Assembly (NCBI GenBank): GCA_014804225.1
Contig: JAAVAF010000070.1
Span: forward strand, 1-17,150
Reading direction: 5' to 3'
Source: Lachnospiraceae bacterium
Lineage (GTDB): Bacteria > Bacillota > Clostridia > Lachnospirales > Lachnospiraceae
DNA length: 17,150 bases
The notes beneath the pieces are model-generated. The model saw only the letters and a list, made by a program, of their open reading frames with translations, had not been told where the DNA came from and searched no databases. This document shows, one piece after another, positions 6,013 through 13,602 of this stretch. Positions within the stretch are counted from its first letter, which is position 1, and every line of letters begins with the position of its first letter. The position numbers were made by a program, and so were the translations under genes.

Positions 6013-9000
6013 CAACTCTCCTCCTTATTCTCCTCACTCCATTTATCCATTTCGCTGTCCTCGAAATTAACGCTTACCAGCGTGGACACGCCCTTCTCCT
6101 GCATCGTAATTCCATACAGTCTGTCTGCCTGTTCCATTGTACCACGTCTGTGCGTAATTACAATAAACTGTGTCGATTGTTTCAGCTTATTCAAATATTT
6201 GGCAAACCGGCTTACATTCTCCTCATCAAGTGCAGCCTCAATCTCATCAAGCAGACAAAACGGCGAAGGTTTTAGATTTTGTATCGCAAACAACAGAGCA
6301 ATTGCCGTAAAGGATTTCTCTCCACCGGAAAGCTGCATCATATTCTGCAGTTTCTTCCCGGGCGGCTGCGCAATAATACGAATTCCTGCTTCCAAAATAT
6401 CCTCGTCCTCAATCAGCTCAAGCGTCCCTTTTCCGCCCCCGAACAAATCCTTAAACACTTTGTCAAACTCGCGCTTAATCTCCTCAAACTTCTCGGCAAA
6501 CTGCTTTCTCATCGCCGTATCAAGCTCCTCGATAATACCCTCTAATGTTTTTTCTGCCTCAATTAAATCATCGTGCTGATTCTTTAAGAACGTATATCGT
6601 TCCATGAGCGCCTTGTAATCCTCAATCGCATTGACATTGACATCGCCAAGTTTTTTGATATCGTCCTTAATCTCCATAATCTGCTTTTTCATCGAAGGAA
6701 TATCTTTGAATGCTTCGTTTCGCAAATCCGATGCACTCTTTAGTGTAATCTCATACTCATTCCACATATAATTAATCTGAGTCTCCATCGACTCCTCAAG
6801 TTTTTCCTTCTGTGAATTTAAGCGGTACACCTCTTTGTCCAGTGCATTCTTCTTTTCTGCAATCTCCTCACGCTCATCAAAGAAGCCCTTTTGCTTCTGC
6901 ATCAACACATCTCTTGTCTGTTGTTTCTCCTTTAATGCAGCCTCTGCGTCCGTCTGCGTACTGTGCGATGCCGCGATTGTCTTTTCGATCTCGTCAATAT
7001 TCTGTAATCTCGTTTCCATGTCATTGTGACATGCTTCAAGATTTGTCTGTACTTCCGAAAGCTCCTCATTGTGACGGGCAAGTTCCTCTTCCACACGGTT
7101 TAGGTTCGTCTGTTCAAACTCTTGCTTTTGCAGCAGCTTTTCGTACTCGACGTCCCACTCGCCCACCATACCAGTCTTATTTGATTCCTCAATACGATAA
7201 GTTTCCAACTCGCTCTGATACATGCGAATATCTGCCTCTAACTTTTTCTCCTCCTCCTCGGAGTTTTTCAGCGCTTCCAAAATCTTATCCTTATCCGCAT
7301 TCATCTCGACTGTCTTTTTTGCGATTTCTTCTTCTTCGTCCTTCAGTGATCCAAAGCCTTGCTCTGCTTCTGCCTTTCGCTCCTCTGCGGCAACCACATT
7401 TAATCTTGCCGTATTCTGCTCGATGAAAAGCGCTTGCAGCTTTGCCTTTGCCTCCTCAATATCCTTTCGCAGAACATTTCGCTCTGCCTTAATATCCTCT
7501 ATATCCTGTTCTGCCTGCTGCAATCTTTTTTTCGTTTCTTCTACCTTTGACGCAAGCTCCTCAATCTCACGCCGCCTTCCCAAAAGGCTAGAATTATTTT
7601 TAAAAGCACCACCACTGATTGCACCACCAGGCACTAAAAGTTCTCCCTCAAGCGTTACCATTCGCACACCGTAGTCATATTTTCTTGCAATCTTAACGGC
7701 ATTATCAACATGGTCTACGACAACAATTCTCCCTAACATCGCCTTTGCCACATTTTTATATTTTTTATCTGTCTTCACAATCGAATCGGCAAGACCAATA
7801 ACACCTTTCTCCTGTAACACCTCTGGCGTCTTAAATTCCTGTGGCTTTGTGATGCTTGTAAGCGGCAGAAATGTCGCACGTCCAAACCGATTCTTTTTCA
7901 GGAAAACAATCATTTTCTTTGCTGTTTCCTCGTCATCGGTAACAATATTTTGAATATTTCCGCCAAGTGCCGTTTCAATTGCAGTTTCATACTCCTTGTC
8001 AACTTTAATAATATCCGCCACAACGCCAATGATGCCCGCATTTTTTTCTTTCTGCTCCATCACCCGCTGAATACTGTTTCCATATCCCTCGTAGCGCTCC
8101 GTGAGATTTGAGATGGTATCAAACATTGACTTATATCTCTGATATTCGCCCTGTATCTCCCTGATTTCATCGTCTTTGTTCGAGAGTCTTTCCTTAAAGG
8201 TTCCCGTCTTTTCGTCCATCTGCGAAAGCTTATTATTTGTCTCTATAATCTCATCATTAATCCGATTAAAGTCCTCCTGAAGCGTCTTGATCTCCGCATC
8301 TCTCTCTGCCTCATCACTCTTGGCACGCAAAAGTCTGGAATCCAATTCGGATTTTCTGATGCGTAACTGCTCCATCATGGCATCAAAACTTCCCAGATTG
8401 GACTTGATTGTCGCACGCTCGCCCAACATCTCTATGATTCTGTTTTTATCTGCCTCAAGTTTTGTATTTAGCTCCTCGATACGCGCCTGAACCTCAAAAA
8501 GCGAGCCTTTCGCCTCATTTCGCTCTTTCTCAAGCGCCGCTACCCGTTCATCAAGCTCTGTCTTATCAGTGAGGATTTTGTCACGCTCCTCCTCCTTTTT
8601 GACAATCTGCTCACGAATTGCCTCAATACGCTCGTTAAAATGCTGCTCGTTTCCCTGTGCACCCTTAATCTGCTCTTTTAAGACATTAATCTCACCCTCA
8701 AGCTTACCACGCATCATACTGGTATCCGTAAGCTCATTTCTGGTATCCTCAATCTCCTGTGCAAGCTCCTCAATGCGGCTTTGAATAACGTCATATTCTT
8801 CCTTGATCTTATCGTATTTCGCAGCTGTTTCCTCATATTCGTCATGCGCAATTGTATATTTCTCTTCAATCTCCGAAAGCTGCTGCGTAAGCTTTTGGTT
8901 CTCCAAAAGAAACATATTAACGTCCAGCTCTTTTAATTCTTCCTTTTTCTTTAAATAAACTTTCGCTTTCTCAGACTGCTTTTCCAAGGGGCCTGTCTGC

Positions 9001-9599
9001 TTTTCCAACTCGCTTAAAATATCTGTGACACGAATCAGATTGTTCTTCTCATCCTCTAACTTTTTCTGTGCTGTCGCCTTTCTTTTTTTAAATTTAACAA
9101 TCCCCGCCGCTTCATCAAAAAGCTCTCTCTTTTCATCCGGTTTTCCGCTCAGAATTTTCTCAATCTGTCCCTGTCCAATAATAGAATAACCCTCTTTTCC
9201 GACACCCGTGTCATAAAAAAGCTCATTCACGTCTTTTAATCTACATGGAATCCCGTTAATAGAATATTCACTTTCCCCCGAACGATAAAGCCGCCTTGCC
9301 ACCGTAACTTCATCATAATCAATCGCAAGCTTATGATCTGCATTGTCAAAGGAAATTGCCACATATGCATATCCAAGCGGTTTTCTAAGCTCCGTTCCCG
9401 AAAAAATAACATCTTGCATGGACTCCCCGCGAAGCTGTCTGATGCGCTGCTCTCCAAGCACCCAACGTACCGCGTCCGCTACATTGCTCTTTCCCGAACC
9501 GTTTGGACCAACAATATCTGTAATTCCTTGATGAAACTGAAATACAATCTTATTTGCAAAGGACTTAAATCCCTGTACCTCGATACTCTTTAAATACAT
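6012..9599 (-). CDS. smc: Chromosome segregation protein SMC
   Basis: The 1195-residue product is a full-length SMC ATPase that, with ScpA and ScpB, condenses and resolves the chromosome. Walker A is GPNGSGKS at 31-38 and the ABC signature LSGGEKSFTA begins at about 1090, with Walker B CLLDEIEAALDE near 1116-1127. Long Glu/Lys-rich coiled-coil arms cover about 170-510 and 680-1010, flanking the hinge at about 515-675 with its glycine-rich LVPGGAISGGAF segment. Length is usual for the family and no lesion is seen. The ATG follows the rnc stop codon directly (TAAATG), with AAGGAGAGAGG inside the end of rnc as ribosome site. The scpAB genes are not in the window. Same strand order rnc-smc-ftsY as in B. 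subtilis. Confidence 0.97.
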   Translation of the reverse strand: MYLKSIEVQGFKSFANKIVFQFHQGITDIVGPNGSGKSNVADAVRWVLGEQRIRQLRGESMQDVIFSGTELRKPLGYAYVAISFDNADHKLAIDYDEVTVARRLYRSGESEYSINGIPCRLKDVNELFYDTGVGKEGYSIIGQGQIEKILSGKPDEKRELFDEAAGIVKFKKRKATAQKKLEDEKNNLIRVTDILSELEKQTGPLEKQSEKAKVYLKKKEELKELDVNMFLLENQKLTQQLSEIEEKYTIAHDEYEETAAKYDKIKEEYDVIQSRIEELAQEIEDTRNELTDTSMMRGKLEGEINVLKEQIKGAQGNEQHFNERIEAIREQIVKKEEERDKILTDKTELDERVAALEKERNEAKGSLFEVQARIEELNTKLEADKNRIIEMLGERATIKSNLGSFDAMMEQLRIRKSELDSRLLRAKSDEAERDAEIKTLQEDFNRINDEIIETNNKLSQMDEKTGTFKERLSNKDDEIREIQGEYQRYKSMFDTISNLTERYEGYGNSIQRVMEQKEKNAGIIGVVADIIKVDKEYETAIETALGGNIQNIVTDDEETAKKMIVFLKKNRFGRATFLPLTSITKPQEFKTPEVLQEKGVIGLADSIVKTDKKYKNVAKAMLGRIVVVDHVDNAVKIARKYDYGVRMVTLEGELLVPGGAISGGAFKNNSSLLGRRREIEELASKVEETKKRLQQAEQDIEDIKAERNVLRKDIEEAKAKLQALFIEQNTARLNVVAAEERKAEAEQGFGSLKDEEEEIAKKTVEMNADKDKILEALKNSEEEEKKLEADIRMYQSELETYRIEESNKTGMVGEWDVEYEKLLQKQEFEQTNLNRVEEELARHNEELSEVQTNLEACHNDMETRLQNIDEIEKTIAASHSTQTDAEAALKEKQQTRDVLMQKQKGFFDEREEIAEKKNALDKEVYRLNSQKEKLEESMETQINYMWNEYEITLKSASDLRNEAFKDIPSMKKQIMEIKDDIKKLGDVNVNAIEDYKALMERYTFLKNQHDDLIEAEKTLEGIIEELDTAMRKQFAEKFEEIKREFDKVFKDLFGGGKGTLELIEDEDILEAGIRIIAQPPGKKLQNMMQLSGGEKSFTAIALLFAIQNLKPSPFCLLDEIEAALDEENVSRFAKYLNKLKQSTQFIVITHRRGTMEQADRLYGITMQEKGVSTLVSVNFEDSEMDKWSEENKEES

Positions 9600-10301
9600 T
9601 TATCTGCCTCTCTCCTTCAGCATCATAAGTGCCTCATAAGCTGCCTGCTGTTCTGCCGCCTTTTTCGTCCGGCCAACACCTGTTCCGATTTCTTTTCCAT
9701 CCAGACAAGCCTTTACACGAAACTCTTTATCGTGATCGGGACCGGTTTCGTCCACAAGTTCATAATGTAACTGCGCTGTATTCTTCTTCTGAATCTCCTC
9801 CTGTAAAAGTGTCTTGCTGTCCATGAAAAGAATTTTATTTTCCAAATCAGAAAGCACAAAACGATAAATATACTTTTTTGCCTCCTCGATTCCGCCGTCA
9901 ATAAAGATTGCTCCAATCACCGCCTCCATCACATCCGATGTAAGCGAATCACGCTTTCTGCCTCCTGTTGCCTCCTCGCCCTTGCCTAAAAGGATGTAGG
10001 AACCTAAATCGATATCTCTTGCGCAATATGCAAGCGCCGGTTCACACACCATTGATGCGCGCAGTCTTGTAAGCTGTCCCTCAGGCATCTCGGGATTCTC
10101 GTGAAACAAAAATTCACTCGAAACCATTTCAAGCACAGCATCCCCCAAAAACTCAAGCCGCTCATAATCACTCAATTTATTAATCTTCTGCTCATTTGCA
10201 AACGAACTATGAGTCAATGCCTGTTTTAGCAGTCCCTCGTTTTGAAACTGATACCCTATTTTATCTTGTAATTCCTTTAGGAGCTCTTTCCTGTTACGCA
10301 T
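9600..10301 (-). CDS. rnc: Ribonuclease III
   Basis: RNase III cuts double-stranded RNA, matures rRNA and processes some mRNAs. The 233-residue protein has the signature ERLEFLGDAVLEM at 47-59 and the second acidic cluster DVMEAVIGAIFID at 123-135; E50, D54, D123 and E126 match the metal-binding set of the E. coli enzyme. A double-stranded-RNA-binding domain fills the C-terminus from about 160 (LLQEEIQKKNTAQLHYELV ... GVGRTKKAAEQQAAYEAL). The start at 10301 (MRNRKELL) has only AAAGGA about 12 bases upstream, a weak ribosome site. The gene follows acpP after two hairpins and no clear promoter is seen between them, so expression may depend on read-through. It joins smc without a gap. Confidence 0.95.
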   Translation of the reverse strand: MRNRKELLKELQDKIGYQFQNEGLLKQALTHSSFANEQKINKLSDYERLEFLGDAVLEMVSSEFLFHENPEMPEGQLTRLRASMVCEPALAYCARDIDLGSYILLGKGEEATGGRKRDSLTSDVMEAVIGAIFIDGGIEEAKKYIYRFVLSDLENKILFMDSKTLLQEEIQKKNTAQLHYELVDETGPDHDKEFRVKACLDGKEIGTGVGRTKKAAEQQAAYEALMMLKERGR

Positions 10302-10351
10302 ACTATATCCATGTTCCTTTCACCGTCTGCACCTCAAATATTCCTTCACGC

Positions 10352-10378
10352 AAAAAGCCCTGTGTAAAAGGGCTCTTT
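10352..10378 (-). terminator. Intrinsic terminator downstream of acpP (second of two hairpins)
   Basis: On the minus strand AGCCCT (10374-10369) pairs with AGGGCT (10361-10356) around a 7-base loop. Flanking AAAG and TTTT extend the stem to 10 pairs with one G-T wobble and supply a short T-run. It lies 32 bases after the acpP stop and some 50 bases before the rnc start. Confidence 0.7.
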
Positions 10379-10386
10379 GTTAAAAC

Positions 10387-10406
10387 AAGCTTTGTTTTTC
10401 AAGCTT
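10387..10406 (-). terminator. Possible weak terminator hairpin just after acpP
   Basis: Two AAGCTT copies (10406-10401 and 10392-10387), each self-complementary, can pair around an 8-base loop; GTTTT follows on the minus strand. With the next hairpin it makes a tandem terminator region. The stem is only six pairs, so alone it would be weak. Confidence 0.4.
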
Positions 10407-10410
10407 TATT

Positions 10411-10638
10411 TTACATGCTTTGTTTTATAAACGCCACCGCCTCTTCGACCGTGGTAATACGCTCTATTCCTTCCGTCGGAATGACAATGCCAAGCTCGTC
10501 CTCCACACCCATAAAAATCTGATAAAGATCCAGCGAATCGGCACCCAGATCAGATTCAAAATCCATCTCAGGCTTTATTTCGTCTTTATCCATTCCCAAA
10601 ACAGCCGCAATCACCTTTCGTAACGCATCAAATTCCAT
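10411..10638 (-). CDS. acpP: Acyl carrier protein
   Basis: This 75-residue acidic protein carries the ACP phosphopantetheine site GADSLDL with S35 as the attachment serine, in the usual four-helix layout. It holds growing acyl chains for fatty-acid synthesis and passes acyl groups to PlsX for phospholipid synthesis; plsX is immediately upstream, 39 bases away. GGGGGATAAAA precedes the ATG at 10638. The helix after the serine reads LYQIFMGVEDELGIVIP, somewhat unlike the more common VELVMALEEEFG form, so it is a slightly divergent ACP; whether the genome has a second ACP near the fab genes cannot be told here. Two hairpins downstream separate it from rnc. Confidence 0.93.
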   Translation of the reverse strand: MEFDALRKVIAAVLGMDKDEIKPEMDFESDLGADSLDLYQIFMGVEDELGIVIPTEGIERITTVEEAVAFIKQSM

Positions 10639-10677
10639 TTTTATCCCCCATGTTGAACGTCAAACGAACAAGTTCGT

Positions 10678-11691
10678 TTATTCATCTTTTAGAATAACTT
10701 TTTCTTTAATCTTTTCGTTTATTTTTTGTTCCTTAAAGGTAACACATTGTAAAATGGAATTTTTAATTTCGATTGCCTTAGAGCTTCCGTGTGTCTTTAC
10801 AACCAAGCCGTTTAAGCCAAGCAGCGGAGCACCGCCATGTTCTTCAAGCGTAAAGCCTTTCATCGTTTTTTTCAGTGCGGGCTTTACAAGAATACCACCG
10901 ATTTTACTGGTAAACGAAGACATGATGCTTGATTTTACCTTTCTGAGCAGCATCGCGCCGACACCCTCATAAAGCTTCAAAATAATATTTCCGGCAAACG
11001 CCTCGCAGACAATTACGTCCGCATAACCACTTGGAATATCTCTTGCCTCAATACTTCCGATAAAATTAATTTCGGGACAGTTCTTCAACAGCGGAAATGT
11101 TTCTTTTACAAGCGCATTTCCTTTCTCCTCCTCAGCGCCAATATTAACGATTGCCACCTTCGGATTTTGAACTCCCATAACACTTTCCATATATACGGAA
11201 CCCATTTTCGCAAACTGCACCAAATGAGAGGACCTTGCATCAACATTCGCACCACAGTCAATCAAAAGAGAACAACCTTTTTCTGTAGGAATAAGCGGTG
11301 CAAGAGGCGGCCTTTCGATTCCCTTTATTCTTCCGACAATCAACTGCCCTCCGACCAGCACTGCACCAGAACTTCCGGCAGATACAAACGCATCGCAGAC
11401 ACCATCTTTTACAAGATTTAATGCCACCACAATAGACGAATCCTTTTTTTTGCGAATTGCCATAACAGGCGGTTCTGCCGTTTCTATAATTTCTGTGGCG
11501 TGAACCACTTCTATTTGCTCCTTATTATAAGTATACTGCGCGAGCTCTTTCTCAACTGCTTCCTTCTGTCCCGTCAGATATACCTTAATTTTACTGTTTT
11601 CATTAACCGCTTCAACAGCGCCTTTCACAATTTCCATCGGCGCATTATCGCCGCCCATCGCATCAACTGCTACTTTTACCATTTCATCCAT
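10678..11691 (-). CDS. plsX: Phosphate acyltransferase PlsX (acyl-ACP:phosphate acyltransferase)
   Basis: PlsX makes acyl-phosphate from acyl-ACP, the donor that PlsY uses to acylate glycerol-3-phosphate at the start of phospholipid synthesis; it is a peripheral membrane enzyme. The product of about 337 residues shows the family segments VDAMGGDNAP near the start, RPPLAPLIPTEKG, LIDCGANVDAR, VCEAFAGNIILKLYEGVGAML, and EEHGGAPLLGLNGLVVKTHGSS towards the end. The open frame reaches a TTG at 11697, but GGAGG is only three bases from it and nine from the ATG at 11691, so I start at the ATG; an ATG at 11682 is a less likely alternative. It precedes acpP and has its own likely promoter after the rpmF terminator. 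Confidence 0.94.
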   Translation of the reverse strand: MDEMVKVAVDAMGGDNAPMEIVKGAVEAVNENSKIKVYLTGQKEAVEKELAQYTYNKEQIEVVHATEIIETAEPPVMAIRKKKDSSIVVALNLVKDGVCDAFVSAGSSGAVLVGGQLIVGRIKGIERPPLAPLIPTEKGCSLLIDCGANVDARSSHLVQFAKMGSVYMESVMGVQNPKVAIVNIGAEEEKGNALVKETFPLLKNCPEINFIGSIEARDIPSGYADVIVCEAFAGNIILKLYEGVGAMLLRKVKSSIMSSFTSKIGGILVKPALKKTMKGFTLEEHGGAPLLGLNGLVVKTHGSSKAIEIKNSILQCVTFKEQKINEKIKEKVILKDE

Positions 11692-11708
11692 TGTCAAAAT
11701 CCTCCATA

Positions 11709-11725
11709 ATATTAAATGATACTAA
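11709..11725 (-). promoter_or_regulatory. Possible FapR-like operator over the plsX -10 box
   Basis: On the minus strand TTAGTATCATTTAATAT resembles the known FapR operator TTAGTACCTGATACTAA: the left half TTAGTA is identical, the right half only partly. Its place, covering the plsX -10 box, is where FapR acts in Bacillus. No fapR gene is in the window, so this is a weak lead. Confidence 0.25.
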
Positions 11726-11744
11726 AACCGCTGTTAAAAATCAA
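11716..11744 (-). promoter_or_regulatory. plsX: Probable plsX promoter
   Basis: On the minus strand TTGATT (11744-11739) and TATCAT (11721-11716) are 17 bases apart, with transcription expected near 11709, about 18 bases before the plsX ATG. It lies just downstream of the rpmF terminator, which explains the need for a second promoter. A GGCAAA-AC-TTTGCC dyad sits at 11754-11767, ten bases upstream. Confidence 0.6.
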
Positions 11745-11767
11745 GCGAAATCAGGCAAAACTTTGCC

Positions 11768-11807
11768 AAAAAAATAAGGAACCTCTTATCTTCTAAGAAA
11801 TCCCTTA
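11768..11807 (-). terminator. Rho-independent terminator of rpmF
   Basis: On the minus strand TAAGGGATTTCTTA (11807-11794) pairs along all 14 bases with TAAGAGGTTCCTTA (11788-11775), three of the pairs being G-T wobbles, around a 5-base loop. Seven T follow (11774-11768). This is a strong intrinsic terminator ending the rpmF transcript before plsX. Confidence 0.85.
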
Positions 11808-11828
11808 ATCTTTCTTTTTGTCAACTGA

Positions 11829-12008
11829 TTAATCAACTGCGATAATCTCCTTCTTGTTGTAAGAACCACAAGCCTTACATACTCTGTGGGGCATCATCAA
11901 AGCGCCACACTTACTGCACTTTACCAATGTAGGAGCACTCATCTTCCAGTTTGCTCTTCTCTTATCTCTTCTACCTTTTGAAGATTTATTTTTTGGACAT
12001 ATAGACAT
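11829..12008 (-). CDS. rpmF: 50S ribosomal protein L32
   Basis: A 59-residue basic protein, MSICPKNKSSKGRRDKRRAN at the start, then a zinc ribbon with CSKC (31-34) and CKAC (44-47), ending NKKEIIAVD. It is L32, a small late-assembling part of the large ribosomal subunit. The four-cysteine form is the zinc-binding version rather than the cysteine-free one made for zinc shortage. GGAGGTGTAACA precedes the ATG. It has its own consensus promoter about 95 bases upstream and its own strong terminator, so it can be expressed as a single gene. In many Firmicutes a DUF177 gene (yceD/ylbN) lies directly upstream; none is present here. Confidence 0.96.
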   Translation of the reverse strand: MSICPKNKSSKGRRDKRRANWKMSAPTLVKCSKCGALMMPHRVCKACGSYNKKEIIAVD

Positions 12009-12074
12009 TGTTACACCTCCTTATTTGCTTCATAAATATCTTTCATCACCGCTATACGGGGAAATTCAATATTA

Positions 12075-12102
12075 ATGTGAACTTTTGTCCACACATTCAC
12101 AT
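12075..12102 (-). promoter_or_regulatory. Inverted repeat at the predicted rpmF transcription start
   Basis: ATGTGAA (12075-12081) and TTCACAT (12096-12102) are perfect 7-bp arms around 14 bases, beginning directly next to the -10 box. Part of it would form the 5' end of the rpmF mRNA, so it may act as an operator or as a leader hairpin. Its role is unknown. Confidence 0.45.
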
Positions 12103-12131
12103 ATTATACATAATCCGTTAAAATTTGTCAA
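12103..12131 (-). promoter_or_regulatory. rpmF: Consensus sigma-A promoter of rpmF
   Basis: On the minus strand a perfect TTGACA (12131-12126) and a perfect TATAAT (12108-12103) are separated by 17 bases. Transcription should start near 12096, giving a leader of about 88 bases. This is the strongest promoter in the window, as expected for a ribosomal protein gene. Confidence 0.9.
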
Positions 12132-12168
12132 CTAAATATATAATATTTTTACGCATTTTTTGCATCGC

Positions 12169-12197
12169 TTGCGAAATTGTTTCTATTTTGCTACTAT
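12169..12197 (+). promoter_or_regulatory. Possible plus-strand promoter ahead of tandem hairpins
   Basis: TTGCGA (12169-12174) and TACTAT (12192-12197) are 17 bases apart. A transcript from near 12204 would begin with the two hairpins that follow, then could continue into tmcAL or stop after the second hairpin. Neither box is perfect. Confidence 0.35.
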
Positions 12198-12206
12198 ACT
12201 TATTAT

Positions 12207-12234
12207 AAAAAAGGTTTCGCTCGGCAGCGAAACC
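12207..12234 (-). terminator. Strong minus-strand terminator hairpin in the rpmF-tmcAL gap
   Basis: GGTTTCGCT (12213-12221) and AGCGAAACC (12226-12234) form a perfect 9-bp stem with a CGGC tetraloop; on the minus strand six T follow (12212-12207). No minus-strand gene ends here, so it may stop antisense read-through from beyond tmcAL before it reaches the rpmF promoter. Confidence 0.7.
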
Positions 12235-12236
12235 TC

Positions 12237-12261
12237 AAAGAATTTGCATTGCAAATTCTTT
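12237..12261 (+). other. 25-nt near-palindrome, second hairpin of the pair
   Basis: AAAGAATTTGCA (12237-12248) and TGCAAATTCTTT (12250-12261) are perfect 12-bp arms around a single T. On the plus strand the last T's plus CTT give a weak terminator look. It follows the first hairpin by two bases and lies 84 bases before tmcAL. Confidence 0.55.
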
Positions 12262-12270
12262 CTTAAATGG

Positions 12271-12298
12271 TTTACGCCGTCGCAATTTCCTATAAAAT
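12271..12298 (+). promoter_or_regulatory. tmcAL: Candidate tmcAL promoter
   Basis: TTTACG (12271-12276) and TAAAAT (12293-12298) are 16 bases apart, placing a start near 12305 and a leader of about 40 bases before the tmcAL ATG. The -35 box matches only four of six consensus bases. Confidence 0.4.
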
Positions 12299-12345
12299 AA
12301 GAAGAAAAAAGGTTCAATCTCATTTCAACAGAAAGGATTTTTACA

Positions 12346-13602
12346 ATGAAAGTTGCCGCAGTAATTGCAGAATACAATCCCTTTCACAACGGGCACCTCT
12401 ATCAGCTTCATACAATCCGCAAAACCCTTAAAGCAGACTATATTATTGTTGTCATGAGCGGAGATTTTGTGCAAAGAGGGGAACCTGCTATTATTGATAA
12501 ATACGCACGCTGCCGTATTGCGCTCGAATGCGGCGCTGATGCGGTTTTTGAGCTGCCGGTGTACTTTTCGCTTGCAAGTGCAGAATATTTCGCACAGGGA
12601 GCGGTATCACTGTTGGACAAGCTCGGGGTTGTTGATGTCCTTCATTTCGGCAGTGAATGTGGAGATATCAACCTTTTATGCGAATGTGCTGATATCATCG
12701 CAGACGAATCTGACGATTACAAACAAATACTCAACTTGCATTTAAAAGCGGGAAAATCTTTTCCACTTGCAAGGAGTGAGGCTGTGAGAGCCGTGTCCCC
12801 TTCCTATCAAAAAGAAACTGCTGCTATTTTCTCAAGTCCCAATAACATTCTTGCATTGGAATATATCAAAGCATTAAAGCAGCGAAAAAGCGTTATTACA
12901 CCACTCACGCTGAAACGAGAGGGCGCAGGGTTTCATGATGATGTTCTTTCAGACAATCATTTTGCGTCCGCAAATGCTATACGCAAAAAACTTTCCGGCT
13001 CCCATAGCGACAATTTATCCACCTTGGCAACACATATTCCCGATGCCTGTTTGGAAGCATTAAAGCACAATGAGCTTTTGTTTCCAAACGATTTTTCGCA
13101 GCTTCTTTTATACAAGCTTTTACAGATCGTCGATTTTGGCGGCGGATTTTCACATTTTTACGATGTCGGAACGGAGCTTTCTAATGTCATCGCTGCAAAT
13201 AGCATGAATGTTTCATCTTTCGAAGCGTTTGCACATCTATGTAAAAGCAAAAATCTTACCTATACGCGCCTATGTCGCGCACTGATGCACACCGTCCTTG
13301 ATATGACGCAGCAAAGTGCAGATTTGTTGCAGCAGCACGATTATTGTCAATATGCAAGGCTGCTTGGCTTTCGAAGTGAAAACGGTAAAAGCGAGCTTCT
13401 AAGCCTTATTGGCCAAAACGCTTCTATTCCAATTATCACCTCACCGGCAAAAGGACTGCAACGATTTACAGGAAGCACTCTCGTTTCCCTGAAAGCAGAT
13501 ATCCATGCCGCAAATATTTATGAGAGTGTTAAAGCGCAAAAAATGACACCCATGTCACCTTTAAACGAATTGACCAGAGAAATAATACGACTTCCGCAGT
13601 GA
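12346..13602 (+). CDS. tmcAL: tRNA(Met) cytidine acetate ligase TmcAL (YlbM family)
   Basis: The 418-residue protein has the nucleotidyltransferase-fold ATP site NPFHNGH at 11-17 and MSGDFVQRGEPAIIDKYAR shortly after, which mark the YlbM/TmcAL family. TmcAL uses acetate and ATP to make N4-acetylcytidine at the wobble C34 of elongator tRNA-Met, helping AUG decoding. Later conserved parts include SSPNNILALEYIKAL and RYTRLCRALMH-like and ARLLGF segments, and length is normal. GAAAGGA eight bases upstream sets the ATG. It is the only plus-strand gene in the window and diverges from rpmF; in B. subtilis ylbM lies in the same direction with ylbN and rpmF, so the local order looks rearranged. Its stop codon lies in the loop of a hairpin shared with the convergent gene. 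Confidence 0.92.
   Translation: MKVAAVIAEYNPFHNGHLYQLHTIRKTLKADYIIVVMSGDFVQRGEPAIIDKYARCRIALECGADAVFELPVYFSLASAEYFAQGAVSLLDKLGVVDVLHFGSECGDINLLCECADIIADESDDYKQILNLHLKAGKSFPLARSEAVRAVSPSYQKETAAIFSSPNNILALEYIKALKQRKSVITPLTLKREGAGFHDDVLSDNHFASANAIRKKLSGSHSDNLSTLATHIPDACLEALKHNELLFPNDFSQLLLYKLLQIVDFGGGFSHFYDVGTELSNVIAANSMNVSSFEAFAHLCKSKNLTYTRLCRALMHTVLDMTQQSADLLQQHDYCQYARLLGFRSENGKSELLSLIGQNASIPIITSPAKGLQRFTGSTLVSLKADIHAANIYESVKAQKMTPMSPLNELTREIIRLPQ

Noticed and set aside
6812..7426. 204-residue plus-strand frame rich in Pro and Ser
   Set aside because: Antisense to the Glu/Lys-rich coiled coil of smc, where the reverse strand naturally yields long open Ser/Leu/Pro-rich frames.
12183..12377. 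64-residue minus-strand frame in the rpmF-tmcAL gap
   Set aside because: It overlaps the tmcAL start, runs through both hairpins and has no domain or ribosome site.
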